From positions 1-36,122 of the forward strand of contig NZ_JAQGMM010000199.1 in the NCBI RefSeq assembly GCF_028292365.1: DNA of 36,122 nucleotides, given 5' to 3'. This document shows, in pieces, positions 1-7,279 of this stretch; the stretch's first letter is position 1, and each line of letters opens with the position of its first letter. The stretch is from Caballeronia sp. (lineage in GTDB: Bacteria > Pseudomonadota > Gammaproteobacteria > Burkholderiales > Burkholderiaceae). Below the pieces are notes generated by a model. That model had not been told where the DNA came from. It did no database searches and saw only the letters and a program-made list of their open reading frames with translations. A program made the translations under genes and the position numbers.

Positions 1-182
1 GCGCCGTTCTCCGTAGCACGTGCCTTGGCTGACTCCATAGCAGCCGAAAAGTAAGGCGCATTGAGCACCTTCATGGAAATACCTACTTTCATCTTGTCGG
101 CAGCAAACGCCGGGGCCGTTGCACCCACGCTTGCCACTGCCAGCGCTACACCACACATCACCTGTTTCACGAACCGCGTCAT
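1..182 (-). CDS. Sugar ABC transporter periplasmic binding protein, N-terminal part (gene runs off the left edge)
   Basis: Only the first 60 codons lie in the window. The start ATG is at 182-180, after a very strong ribosome binding site (AAGGAGGAGAC). The protein opens with a typical Sec signal peptide: basic MTRFVKQ, a hydrophobic stretch, then an AFA-A cleavage site near residue 27. The mature start (DKMKVGISMKVLNAPYFSAA) resembles the first strand and helix of RbsB-type pentose/hexose binding proteins (Peripla_BP_4 family). It lies 54 bp downstream of the FAD-dependent dehydrogenase on the same strand, so the two are probably cotranscribed; an ATPase and permease would be expected further left. 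The substrate cannot be told. A sugar or sugar-acid derivative is inferred from the neighbouring isomerase and dehydrogenase genes. Confidence 0.85.
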   Translation of the reverse strand, partial: MTRFVKQVMCGVALAVASVGATAPAFAADKMKVGISMKVLNAPYFSAAMESAKARATENG

Positions 183-236
183 GTCTCCTCCTTTTGTTGG
201 GGTTTGGCGGTTTTAAAAAACATCAAGACTGTTGAA

Positions 237-1658
237 TCAGTGCGGCAACAACTTTCCGGGATTGAGGATATTCAGTGGATCGAGTGCCGCCTTGATCGCA
301 CGCATGGCGGCGAGTTCGGCAGGCGTGCGCGACAACGCCAGCACCTTCAGTTTCTTCGTGCCAATGCCGTGTTCAGCGGACACCGAGCCGCCCATCTCGC
401 CGGTCACGCCGTACACCACGGCTTGAACCTTGGGCGCGGTGTCGGGCGGCCAGTCCGGTTCCTGGACGACGATATGCAGATTGCCGTCGCCAAGATGTCC
501 GTAGATCAGGATGGTCGCGTTGGGCCAGTGTTCGCGAAGCTGCTGTTCGCATCGGCGGGCAGCCTCGCCCACGTCGGCGATCGAGAAGCTGACGTCGAAG
601 GACACGCGGCCGGGAATCAACCGTTGATATTCACCGGGTGCATCGCGAATGGCCCAGAACGCGGCGGCATCGGACTCCGACGAGGCGAGCGCGGCATCGC
701 TAAGTAGTCCTTCTTCCAGCATGCCCGAGAGAAAGTCTTCAAACGCAGCGGCCTGACGTTCGGGATCGGCGCCGCTGCTTTCAAGCAACACATAGAACGC
801 ATGTTTTCCTTGAAGCGGTGCACGCAATTCGGGTAAGCGCGACAGCACGAAATCGTAATAACCCGGCCACATGACTTCGAATGCGGACACACCCGCCGGC
901 AGGCTTTCCTGGGCGCGTCGCAACAACGTAGTCACAGCGTCGTAGTTCGGCAGGCCGCACCATGCAGTGGACACCGCGCGCGGTTTCGGCCGCAAGCGCA
1001 GCACGGCGCGCGTGATGACGGCCAACGTTCCTTCGCTACCGATCAACAGGTTGCGCAGGTCGTACCCGGTATTGTTCTTGATCATCTTGCGCAAGCCGCC
1101 GACGATGCTGCCATCCGCGAGCACGGCTTCTATATCGAGCACCTGGTCGCGCATCATCCCGTACTTGATCACGCGGTTGCCGCCCGCATTGGTCGCGAGA
1201 TTGCCACCGATCGTGCAGCTTCCACGTGCGCCGAGATCCAGCGGAAACATGAAGCCCGCGGCGTCCGCGGCTTCCTGGACGATCTGCAGCGGCGTGCCGG
1301 ATAGCACCGTCATGGATGCGCTGATCGCGTCGATACTTTCGATGCCGTTCATCAATTCCAGACTCAACGCCACTTCGCCGCCGAGGAAAGTCGCGCCGCC
1401 TGCGAGTCCCGTCAAACCGCCTTGCGTGACAACGGCTTGTCCATGCTCATGGCAAATCCGTAGCGCAGTGGCGACGTGTTCCGTATTGCGCGGCCGGACC
1501 AGCGCAATCGGCTCCTCGCACGGCATGCGGCTCGAGTCCGAATTCTTCCTTCCGGCGAACTCGTGCGGCAGGCTGACTACATCGGCTCCGAGCGCCTCGC
1601 GCAGCTCGTTCACAACGTGCTGGGAAGGGCTGCGCTCAGGGGACGGTTGTTCGTGCAT
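237..1658 (-). CDS. FAD-binding 2-hydroxyacid dehydrogenase/oxidase (GlcD / D-lactate dehydrogenase family)
   Basis: This 473-residue flavoprotein has the two-domain layout of GlcD, D-lactate dehydrogenase (cytochrome) and D-2-hydroxyglutarate dehydrogenase. The N-terminal FAD-binding domain (about residues 45-220) contains VTQGGLTGLAGGA, PLDLGARGSCTIGGNLATNAGG and LLIGSEGTLAVIT. The C-terminal FAD-oxidase domain contains the conserved YGHLGDGNLHI and SAEHGIG motifs that hold flavin and substrate. ATG at 1658 is preferred over the TTG one codon upstream because GGAG lies 7 nt before it. Members oxidise a D-2-hydroxyacid to a 2-oxoacid and pass electrons to quinone or cytochrome c. It is transcribed away from the isomerase/dehydrogenase operon and shares its regulatory region, so a sugar-acid catabolic role is likely. 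The exact substrate is unknown. Confidence 0.9.
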   Translation of the reverse strand: MHEQPSPERSPSQHVVNELREALGADVVSLPHEFAGRKNSDSSRMPCEEPIALVRPRNTEHVATALRICHEHGQAVVTQGGLTGLAGGATFLGGEVALSLELMNGIESIDAISASMTVLSGTPLQIVQEAADAAGFMFPLDLGARGSCTIGGNLATNAGGNRVIKYGMMRDQVLDIEAVLADGSIVGGLRKMIKNNTGYDLRNLLIGSEGTLAVITRAVLRLRPKPRAVSTAWCGLPNYDAVTTLLRRAQESLPAGVSAFEVMWPGYYDFVLSRLPELRAPLQGKHAFYVLLESSGADPERQAAAFEDFLSGMLEEGLLSDAALASSESDAAAFWAIRDAPGEYQRLIPGRVSFDVSFSIADVGEAARRCEQQLREHWPNATILIYGHLGDGNLHIVVQEPDWPPDTAPKVQAVVYGVTGEMGGSVSAEHGIGTKKLKVLALSRTPAELAAMRAIKAALDPLNILNPGKLLPH

Positions 1659-1731
1659 CAAATCTCTCCGGCGGGGTTGGCGTACGTCGCTCTTAAGGTG
1701 CTGTCTCGCCTTGCTTGCGAATTTGCGGGTA

Positions 1732-1760
1732 ACACAACGTTAGCGGGGATAACGTTGTGT
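1732..1760. promoter_or_regulatory. Perfect 11-bp inverted repeat, likely operator between divergent catabolic operons
   Basis: The arms ACACAACGTTA (1732-1742) and TAACGTTGTGT (1750-1760) are exact reverse complements separated by 7 bp (GCGGGGA). The site lies about 75 bp upstream of the leftward FAD-dehydrogenase start and about 190 bp upstream of the rightward isomerase start. Such length and perfection are typical of a dimeric repressor or activator site. No regulator gene for it is in the window. A shorter palindrome, GATAG-TATAG-CTATC, follows at 1776-1790. Confidence 0.75.
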
Positions 1761-1870
1761 CTGCACACCATGAACGATAGTATAGCTATCATTAAGCGGA
1801 AAAACAGAGCTTTAGGTCTGGGGAAAACCCCCATGTTTTGAAATTTCGTTGAAGTTATCATTATTAAAAC

Positions 1871-1894
1871 TAACGTTACGCCTTCGATAACGCT
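1871..1894. promoter_or_regulatory. Second, degenerate copy of the AACGTTA operator half-site
   Basis: TAACGTTA (1871-1878) repeats the inner arm of the palindrome at 1732-1760, and a degenerate partner TAACGCT follows at 1888-1894. It sits about 55 bp before the isomerase start, closer to the rightward operon. It may be a secondary site for the same regulator. The spacing (9 bp) differs from the primary site (7 bp), so this is tentative. Confidence 0.4.
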
Positions 1895-1946
1895 CACTTA
1901 GGTTGATCAAGGCGAAGCGACTTGCAATTTCAAGGAGATGGACCCC

Positions 1947-2594
1947 ATGCAATGGCCTGAACCGCGTTCCTTTGACGTCGACTTGCAGACCGGCTTGATG
2001 ACCGGCACAGACTCGCGCTATCAGAAGTTCCTGCGCGACCTGGGCGGGCTGTATGCCGATGCCGCCGCATTCGACGCGCTCGCAGCCGCTCGCGGTGACG
2101 AACTGGTGTATGAAGTCACGGATCATCGGCCCAATAGCAACCCGGGCGACCTGATCACTGGCGTGACCCGCATGAGTCCCGGCAAGGTGGGTGATGAGTT
2201 CTTCATGACGCGAGGCCACATTCATGCGGCTATCGACAGGCCCGAGTTGTATTTCGGGCTCAAGGGTTTTGGCGTAATGGTGATGGAGTCGCCGACCGGC
2301 GATACGCGCGTGATCGAGATCAAGGCAAACACGGCGTGTTATGTGCCGCCGCGATGGATTCACCGGTCAGTGAATCTTGGGCAGGACGACTTCGTCATGC
2401 TGTTCTGCTATCCGGCGGATTCGGGTCAGGACTACGCGATCATCGAGCAGTCGAACGGCATGAAGCTGCGCATTGTCGATGACGGTGCGGGTTCATGGCG
2501 CAGCGTGCCCAATGCGCACTACAAGCCGCGCACGGAGCAGGAAGTCGAGGCCTTGCTGGCGCGTGGCGTTGCTGCGCAAGGAGTGTCGTCATGA
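1947..2594 (+). CDS. Cupin-type glucose-6-phosphate isomerase-like protein
   Basis: The 215-residue product matches the cupin phosphoglucose isomerase family (PF06560). It contains the metal-binding pattern RGHIHA...E-Y-GLKGFG followed by PPRWIHRSVNLG, which supplies the histidines and glutamate of the single cupin barrel. Family members isomerise aldose and ketose phosphates using a bound metal. An in-frame ATG at 1938 directly abuts AAGGAG (1932-1937), so the ATG at 1947, 9 nt beyond it, is the better start. The gene opens a rightward operon; its stop overlaps the next start (ATGA at 2591-2594). Bacterial genomes normally use an unrelated PGI, so this copy probably acts on a pathway-specific sugar phosphate. 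That is inference from context. Confidence 0.8.
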   Translation: MQWPEPRSFDVDLQTGLMTGTDSRYQKFLRDLGGLYADAAAFDALAAARGDELVYEVTDHRPNSNPGDLITGVTRMSPGKVGDEFFMTRGHIHAAIDRPELYFGLKGFGVMVMESPTGDTRVIEIKANTACYVPPRWIHRSVNLGQDDFVMLFCYPADSGQDYAIIEQSNGMKLRIVDDGAGSWRSVPNAHYKPRTEQEVEALLARGVAAQGVSS

Positions 2595-3562
2595 CGGCTT
2601 ATCAAGCCGCTACGCGGCCTACGTTTTACTTCATCGGCGTGACGACCGCGCAAAGCTCGATCATGCGCGTGTTCCCCGAGTGGGCGAAACATCTCGGGCT
2701 TGGTGACGTAGAAATGAAGGGCATCGATTTCCAGCCGCATGCATCGCCCGAAGCGTATAGGGAAGCCGTCGAATTCCTCAAGCATGATCCGTTGTCGCTC
2801 GGCGCATTGGTCACCACGCACAAGATCGATTTATATGCGGCTTGTGAGGACCTTTTCGATGTCATCGATCCGACCGCGCAGATCATGGGCGAAACGAGTT
2901 GCCTCTCCAAGCAGGATGGAAAATTCATCTGTCATGCTAAGGACCCGATCACGTCGGGTTTCGCACTCGATGGTTTTCTTCATCAGGATCACTTCGCCAC
3001 CACTGGCGTGGAAGTTTTCTCGATGGGCGCCGGCGGGTCGACCATCGCACTGACCTGGCATCTGATGCAAAAGGAACGCGGCGCAAACCGGCCGTCGAAG
3101 GTCATTGTGTCGAATCGGTCAGCAGGCAGGCTGGAGGAAATTGAACGGATCCATCAGGAGTTGAAATTCGATGTTCCGTGCGAATATATCGTTGCGCCGA
3201 ACGCGGAAGATAACGATGCCGTCTTGCGGCGTTTGTCGCCGGGCGCGTTGGTGATCAACGCCACCGGACTGGGCAAGGACGCGCCGGGTTCGCCGTTGAG
3301 CGACGCAGCCGTATTTCCCGAACGCGCGGTTGTGTGGGACCTGAACTATCGCGGCAACCTGGTTTTCCTCGATCAGGCACGGGCTCAGGAAACGGCGCGC
3401 GCGCTGCAGATTGAGGACGGCTGGACCTATTTCATCTATGGCTGGACCCGCGTGATTGCCGAAGTCTTTCATGTCGACATTCCGGTGCACGGCCCCGAGT
3501 TCGACGAGATCAGCCGGATCGCGGCGCAAGCCGGCAAGCCGGCGCCCGCCAAACCCATTTAA
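2591..3562 (+). CDS. Shikimate dehydrogenase-like NAD(P)-dependent oxidoreductase
   Basis: The 323-residue protein has the AroE two-domain plan. In the N-terminal half, LVTTHKIDLY carries the lysine equivalent to the AroE catalytic lysine, and AKDPITSGFALD carries a candidate catalytic aspartate. The nucleotide domain begins with FSMGAGGSTIAL (GAGG dinucleotide motif) and contains INATGLGKDAPGSPL, the counterpart of the AroE NATPLG motif. It is longer than AroE (about 270), and the substrate-pocket motifs differ, so it is unlikely to be the housekeeping shikimate enzyme. Translation is probably coupled to the isomerase through the ATGA overlap. An alternative in-frame start upstream would lie inside the isomerase gene and has no support. 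Oxidation of a cyclic or open-chain polyol is plausible but unproven. Confidence 0.8.
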   Translation: MTAYQAATRPTFYFIGVTTAQSSIMRVFPEWAKHLGLGDVEMKGIDFQPHASPEAYREAVEFLKHDPLSLGALVTTHKIDLYAACEDLFDVIDPTAQIMGETSCLSKQDGKFICHAKDPITSGFALDGFLHQDHFATTGVEVFSMGAGGSTIALTWHLMQKERGANRPSKVIVSNRSAGRLEEIERIHQELKFDVPCEYIVAPNAEDNDAVLRRLSPGALVINATGLGKDAPGSPLSDAAVFPERAVVWDLNYRGNLVFLDQARAQETARALQIEDGWTYFIYGWTRVIAEVFHVDIPVHGPEFDEISRIAAQAGKPAPAKPI

Positions 3563-3572
3563 GGATCATTGC

Positions 3573-4346
3573 ATGTATCTCGACAAGTTCAAGCTGACCG
3601 GCAAGATTGCCGTTGTAACGGGCGCGGCGCGAGGCATCGGTCTCGCTGCCGTCGAGGCGCTGGCTGAAGCCGGTGCGCTGGTTGTTCTCACCGACATGGA
3701 CGCTGGCCTGCTTGCGAAGGCGGCTGAAACAATGGCGTCGAAGGGATTCCGTGTGGAGACCGAACTATTCGATGTAACCGATCCGGGCGCGGCCCAGCGT
3801 GTCAATGATGCCGTGGTCGCACGCCACGGCCGCGTGGATGTACTGGTCAATAACGCGGGCATTGCGATCTCGAATCATCCGGCTGAGACCATGACCGACG
3901 AGATCTGGAACAAGGTCATCGACGTCAATCTCAATGGCGTGTTCCGGGCCTGTCGCGCGTTCGGCAAAGGCATGCTCGAGCGCGGCGCGGGCAGCATTGT
4001 CAACGTGGGTTCCATGTCGGGGTTTATCGTCAACCGGCCGCAGGAGCAAGTGAACTACAACGCGTCGAAGGCGGCGGTGCATCATCTGACGAAGTCGCTG
4101 GCCGCAGAGTGGGGCGCGCGAGGCGTGCGCGTGAATGCCGTCGCACCAACGTATATCGATACCGAGATGAACGCCTATGTCTACGAGGACAAGGAAAAGT
4201 TGCAGCACTGGGTGGGCGGCACGCCAATGAACCGGATGGGACGCGTTGATGAAGTGGCCGCAGTCATTTTGTTCCTCGCCAGCGACGCGGCGAGCCTGAT
4301 GACCGGATCGATTGTCCTGGCCGACGGCGGTTATGTCTGCTGGTGA
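3573..4346 (+). CDS. SDR family NAD(P)-dependent oxidoreductase
   Basis: A classical short-chain dehydrogenase of 257 residues. The cofactor loop is TGAARGIG (16-23). An aspartate in VVLTDMD after the second strand suggests NAD preference. NNAG is at 93-96, and the catalytic residues are Ser149, Tyr162 and Lys166 (YNASK). The C-terminus ends with the usual LASDAASLMTGSIVLADGGY. AAGGATC lies about 6 nt before the ATG at 3573, only 10 bp after the previous stop. Members of this subgroup oxidise secondary alcohols of sugars and polyols (threitol, galactitol and similar). With the neighbouring isomerase and shikimate-dehydrogenase-like enzyme it most likely forms part of a carbohydrate degradation route. 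The specific substrate is not readable from sequence. Confidence 0.9.
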   Translation: MYLDKFKLTGKIAVVTGAARGIGLAAVEALAEAGALVVLTDMDAGLLAKAAETMASKGFRVETELFDVTDPGAAQRVNDAVVARHGRVDVLVNNAGIAISNHPAETMTDEIWNKVIDVNLNGVFRACRAFGKGMLERGAGSIVNVGSMSGFIVNRPQEQVNYNASKAAVHHLTKSLAAEWGARGVRVNAVAPTYIDTEMNAYVYEDKEKLQHWVGGTPMNRMGRVDEVAAVILFLASDAASLMTGSIVLADGGYVCW

Positions 4347-5231
4347 TGTGACGACGCTGGGAGGCGTTTGCGTTGAGACGTTCCATACGTCATTGCGTGA
4401 CCGGTTGCTTGATCCGCGCTCGGGACCTCGAATCGGCGAGCTGACATTGCACTGGTTGGGGCAAGCGGGTTTTGTGATCGAGTTCGATCGGTTCAGGATG
4501 TTGATCGATCCCTACCTGTCGGATTCGCTGGCGGAGAAATATAAGGGCACGAAATTTCCGCATACGAGAATGATGGCGGCGCCCATCTTGCCCGATGAGT
4601 TGGACAGACTGGATGTCGTGCTGTGCACGCATCGGCATACGGATCACATGGACCCGGGGACGTTGCAGCCGCTGGCGCGGAGGTTTCCGCGAGCTCGCTT
4701 CGTTGTGCCTGCGGCAGTGGTCGATGAGGCAGTGAAACAATGCGGCGTTGGCACGGATCGCCTGATCGCGGTGAATGCGGGCGACCGGACGGAGATCCTG
4801 GACGGTTGTTTCGTTTCACCGATACCCTCGGCGCACGAGACGCTGGACCGGGACTCAAATGGCAACTATCCGTGGCTTGGTTATTTGATCGAGGTCGGGG
4901 GCATTCGTTTATATCATTCGGGCGATTGCATCCTTTATCCGGGTCTTGCGGAAGCGGTCGCCGCGCATGCCCCACATGTTGCGTTGTTGCCGGTCAATTT
5001 GGGCGCGATGCACAGCGTAGCGGCAATGGCGTGCCAGGTAACTTCACGCTTGACGAAGCGGTGGCATTGGCGCGTAGCAGCGGCGCTCGCGCGATGATTG
5101 CGCACCACTACGGCTTGTTTGATTTCAACACGATATCGAGCGATGCGATCGACCGGCGCATCGCGCTTGAGAAAGCCAATGGCTTTGAGATGTTTCGTGC
5201 GCAGCAGGGGTACGGTTGGCGCGTGCGGTAA
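4333..5231 (+). pseudogene. UlaG-like metallo-beta-lactamase-fold hydrolase with an internal frameshift
   Basis: The first 222 codons in one frame encode a UlaG-like MBL-fold protein: WLGQAGF near residue 41, the zinc motif HRHTDH (100-105), then YHSGDC. At about 4999 the frame breaks. The expected family motif would be LLPVNGRD, but the sequence reads LLPVN, then LGAM, and stops at 5097. Skipping the two bases TT at 4999-5000 restores NGRDAQRSGNGVPGNFTLDEAVALARSSGARAMIAHHYGLF, ending at 5231 with a complete C-terminus. So a +2 insertion (or an equivalent 1-nt loss) separates the zinc-binding halves. The gene overlaps the SDR by 14 nt and ends the operon. It may be a true pseudogene or an assembly error. 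Intact relatives hydrolyse lactones or phosphoesters such as L-ascorbate-6-phosphate. Confidence 0.85.
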
Positions 5232-5305
5232 CACGTTGGTTGCCGCTCGCGCCGGTGGCCGGTTTTGAAATCCCGTTGCGGCCAGGCCGTACTGGATTCC
5301 CTGTT

Positions 5306-6796
5306 TTAGGCTTGAGACCGGGCTATAGAAGTGCTCCTTGCAGGCAACACCGCCGACAGCACGACGGTTAACACAATATTGACTGCCAGAGCGAGCAAGC
5401 CAATATAGACCGGGTACGTTGCGTCACCCAAATGAAGCGCGTAAATGGGCTTGATGCCTTGCATGAACGCGAGCGTGGTTCCCAGTCCAATACCCGCCAG
5501 CCAGCCAATAAACAGTGCAGGCAGTTTGAGCCAACGCGTATAGAGCGAAAACACGACAGCGGGAAACGTCTGCAAGATCCAGACGCCGCCAAGCAATTGC
5601 AGGTCGATAGCGAACTGCGTTGGCAGGAAGATGATGAATACCAGCGCACCCAGTTTCACCGCCAGCGATACCACTTTCGCATTGGTCGCTTCCTGCGACG
5701 GCGTGATATTCGGCTGGACCAGTGGCTTCCACAAATTGCGCGTGAACAAATTGGCCGAACCAATCGACATGATGGCGGCGGGCACAAGCGCGCTAATCGC
5801 AATCGCGGCGGCTGCAAAGCCGACGAACCACGATGGGAACAATTTGAGGAATAGCGCAGGCACTACATCGGTCGCCGACGTTACTTTCACGCCCGCTGCA
5901 ATTGCCATGTAGCCGAGAAGTGCGATCAGGCCCAGCAGCAGCGTATAAGCGGGCAGGGCGATCGCATTTTGCTTGATCGTCTTTGCGCTTTTGGAACTTA
6001 GCACGCCCGTCAGCGTATGCGGATACATGAAGGCTGCCATCGCCGATCCGAATGCGAGCGATGCATAGGCCGTGAACTGGCTAGCCTTGAGCGTGATGCC
6101 CGTCGACCCGCCTTTCGCTGTGAAGAAATGATCCGCGGCGTCGAATACCGACGCATAACCGCCTAGCTTGCTGGGGATGAGCCAGATTGCTGCGATCACC
6201 ACAATATAAATCATGATGTCTTTGACGAAGGCGATCATGGCCGGCGCGCGCAAGCCGCTTGCATAGGTGTACACGGCAAGGATCACGAAAGCGACGACGA
6301 GCGGCAGCTCGCCGGTCACGCCCAGGCTCTTGATCACCACCTGCATGCCGACGAGTTGCAACGCAATATAAGGCATGGTTGCGATGATCCCCGTCAGGGC
6401 AATGGCCGCTGCAAACCAGCGTCCGCCGTAGATGCCCTGCACGAAGTCAGCCGCCGTGATGTGATTGCCCTTCTGACAGGCCGACCACAGCTTTGGCATC
6501 ACTGCAAACACGAACGGATAGACGATGATGGTGTAAGGCAGCGCGAAAAATCCATAAGCGCCGACCGCATAAACCAGCGCGGGCACTGCGATGACGGTAT
6601 AGGCGGTATAGAAATCGCCACCCACCAGGAACCACGAAATGACGGGGCCAAACTGCCGGCCGCCCAGACCCCATTCATGCAATTGGGTGAGGTCGCCTGC
6701 CTTCCAGCGTGCCGCGAAAAAGCCGAGCACCGTGACCAGCGCAAAAAAGCCAAGGAATACGAGACCGGAGGTCCAGTTGAATGTCGTCGGCATCAT
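5306..6796 (-). CDS. Sodium:solute symporter (SSS family), monocarboxylate permease type
   Basis: A 496-residue integral membrane protein with about 13 hydrophobic segments. It belongs to the SSS family, near the acetate/pantothenate/monocarboxylate branch (MctP, ActP, PanF). Landmarks are GLGGRQFGPVISWFLVGGDFYTAYTVIAVPALVYAVGA near the N-terminus and FAAAAIAISALVPAAIMSIGSANLFTRN in the middle. The start ATG at 6796 overlaps the stop of the DUF3311 gene (ATGA), showing translational coupling. An upstream in-frame start would run into DUF3311 and is unlikely. The pairing with DUF3311, and the divergent sensor kinase/regulator, fits the arrangement known for the Rhizobium leguminosarum monocarboxylate permease MctP with MctSR. 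Lactate, pyruvate or similar short acids are therefore the likely substrates. Confidence 0.9.
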   Translation of the reverse strand: MMPTTFNWTSGLVFLGFFALVTVLGFFAARWKAGDLTQLHEWGLGGRQFGPVISWFLVGGDFYTAYTVIAVPALVYAVGAYGFFALPYTIIVYPFVFAVMPKLWSACQKGNHITAADFVQGIYGGRWFAAAIALTGIIATMPYIALQLVGMQVVIKSLGVTGELPLVVAFVILAVYTYASGLRAPAMIAFVKDIMIYIVVIAAIWLIPSKLGGYASVFDAADHFFTAKGGSTGITLKASQFTAYASLAFGSAMAAFMYPHTLTGVLSSKSAKTIKQNAIALPAYTLLLGLIALLGYMAIAAGVKVTSATDVVPALFLKLFPSWFVGFAAAAIAISALVPAAIMSIGSANLFTRNLWKPLVQPNITPSQEATNAKVVSLAVKLGALVFIIFLPTQFAIDLQLLGGVWILQTFPAVVFSLYTRWLKLPALFIGWLAGIGLGTTLAFMQGIKPIYALHLGDATYPVYIGLLALAVNIVLTVVLSAVLPARSTSIARSQA

Positions 6797-6996
6797 CGGA
6801 CCCACCTGTAAACCACGTATAAGATCAACGACGTCAGCGGCACCCACAACAACTGGTACCAATAGAAAAACGGAAAACCCATCAATGAGGGGTGTGCATC
6901 GCTATAAAAAGGTAGCCACAATAAGGCCACGTAGGGAATCAACAACAACAGCGTGCCCGCTGTGCGTTTTCCGCCGGGAATGCTTTCTGATCTCAC
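6793..6996 (-). CDS. DUF3311 small membrane protein, symporter partner
   Basis: A 67-residue protein with two hydrophobic helices (LLLLIPYVALLWLPF and WVPLTSLILYVVYRWV), matching the DUF3311 family (PF11755), which is nearly always encoded just before an SSS symporter. The start is GTG at 6996, because AGGAG lies 7 nt upstream and the overlapping ATG at 6998 runs straight into a stop. The stop codon overlaps the symporter ATG. It probably acts as a small accessory subunit, analogous to YhdT beside PanF, but no biochemical role is established. Confidence 0.9.
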   Translation of the reverse strand: MRSESIPGGKRTAGTLLLLIPYVALLWLPFYSDAHPSLMGFPFFYWYQLLWVPLTSLILYVVYRWVR

Positions 6997-7067
6997 ATCA
7001 ATCTCCTGGATTCAGTTTCTTTTGGAACTGGAGCCGGAGTATTGGTGGAATTGCTTGAGCCGCCTTC

Positions 7068-7082
7068 CGTAGTAATACGTAG
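7068..7082 (-). promoter_or_regulatory. Candidate response-regulator site A (CTACGTA-W-TACTACG)
   Basis: Read on the minus strand this is CTACGTATTACTACG. It matches 14 of 15 bases with a copy in the opposite orientation at 7161-7175. It lies about 70 bp upstream of the DUF3311-symporter operon. Because the two copies flank the middle of the only regulatory region between a transporter and a two-component system, binding by the encoded NarL/FixJ-type regulator is a reasonable inference. Confidence 0.6.
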
Positions 7083-7160
7083 AGGGGTGCGGCGTGATCG
7101 GGCGGGGGCATGCAAGGCTTGCGCAGAGCGTATCGTTTGATCGTCAAGCGCGGAATCACC

Positions 7161-7175
7161 CTACGTAATACTACG
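7161..7175 (+). promoter_or_regulatory. Candidate response-regulator site B (CTACGTA-W-TACTACG)
   Basis: CTACGTAATACTACG on the plus strand is the near-identical partner of the site at 7068-7082, differing only in the central base. It lies about 105 bp before the histidine kinase start. The opposite orientations suggest each site serves one of the divergent operons. Confidence 0.6.
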
Positions 7176-7279
7176 CAGGCGCAGAGTCGCTAAAGAACAC
7201 CTGGCGGTCTCGATGGCACAATCCGGAACGGGGCGGGGCCATTCGCCCGGCCCTCCAACTTATACGCGGAACCTTTTTG

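Noticed and set aside
1658..1897. Minus-strand 79-codon frame in the divergent regulatory region
   Set aside because: It covers the perfect palindrome and promoter-like AT-rich sequence. No ribosome binding site or family match was seen.
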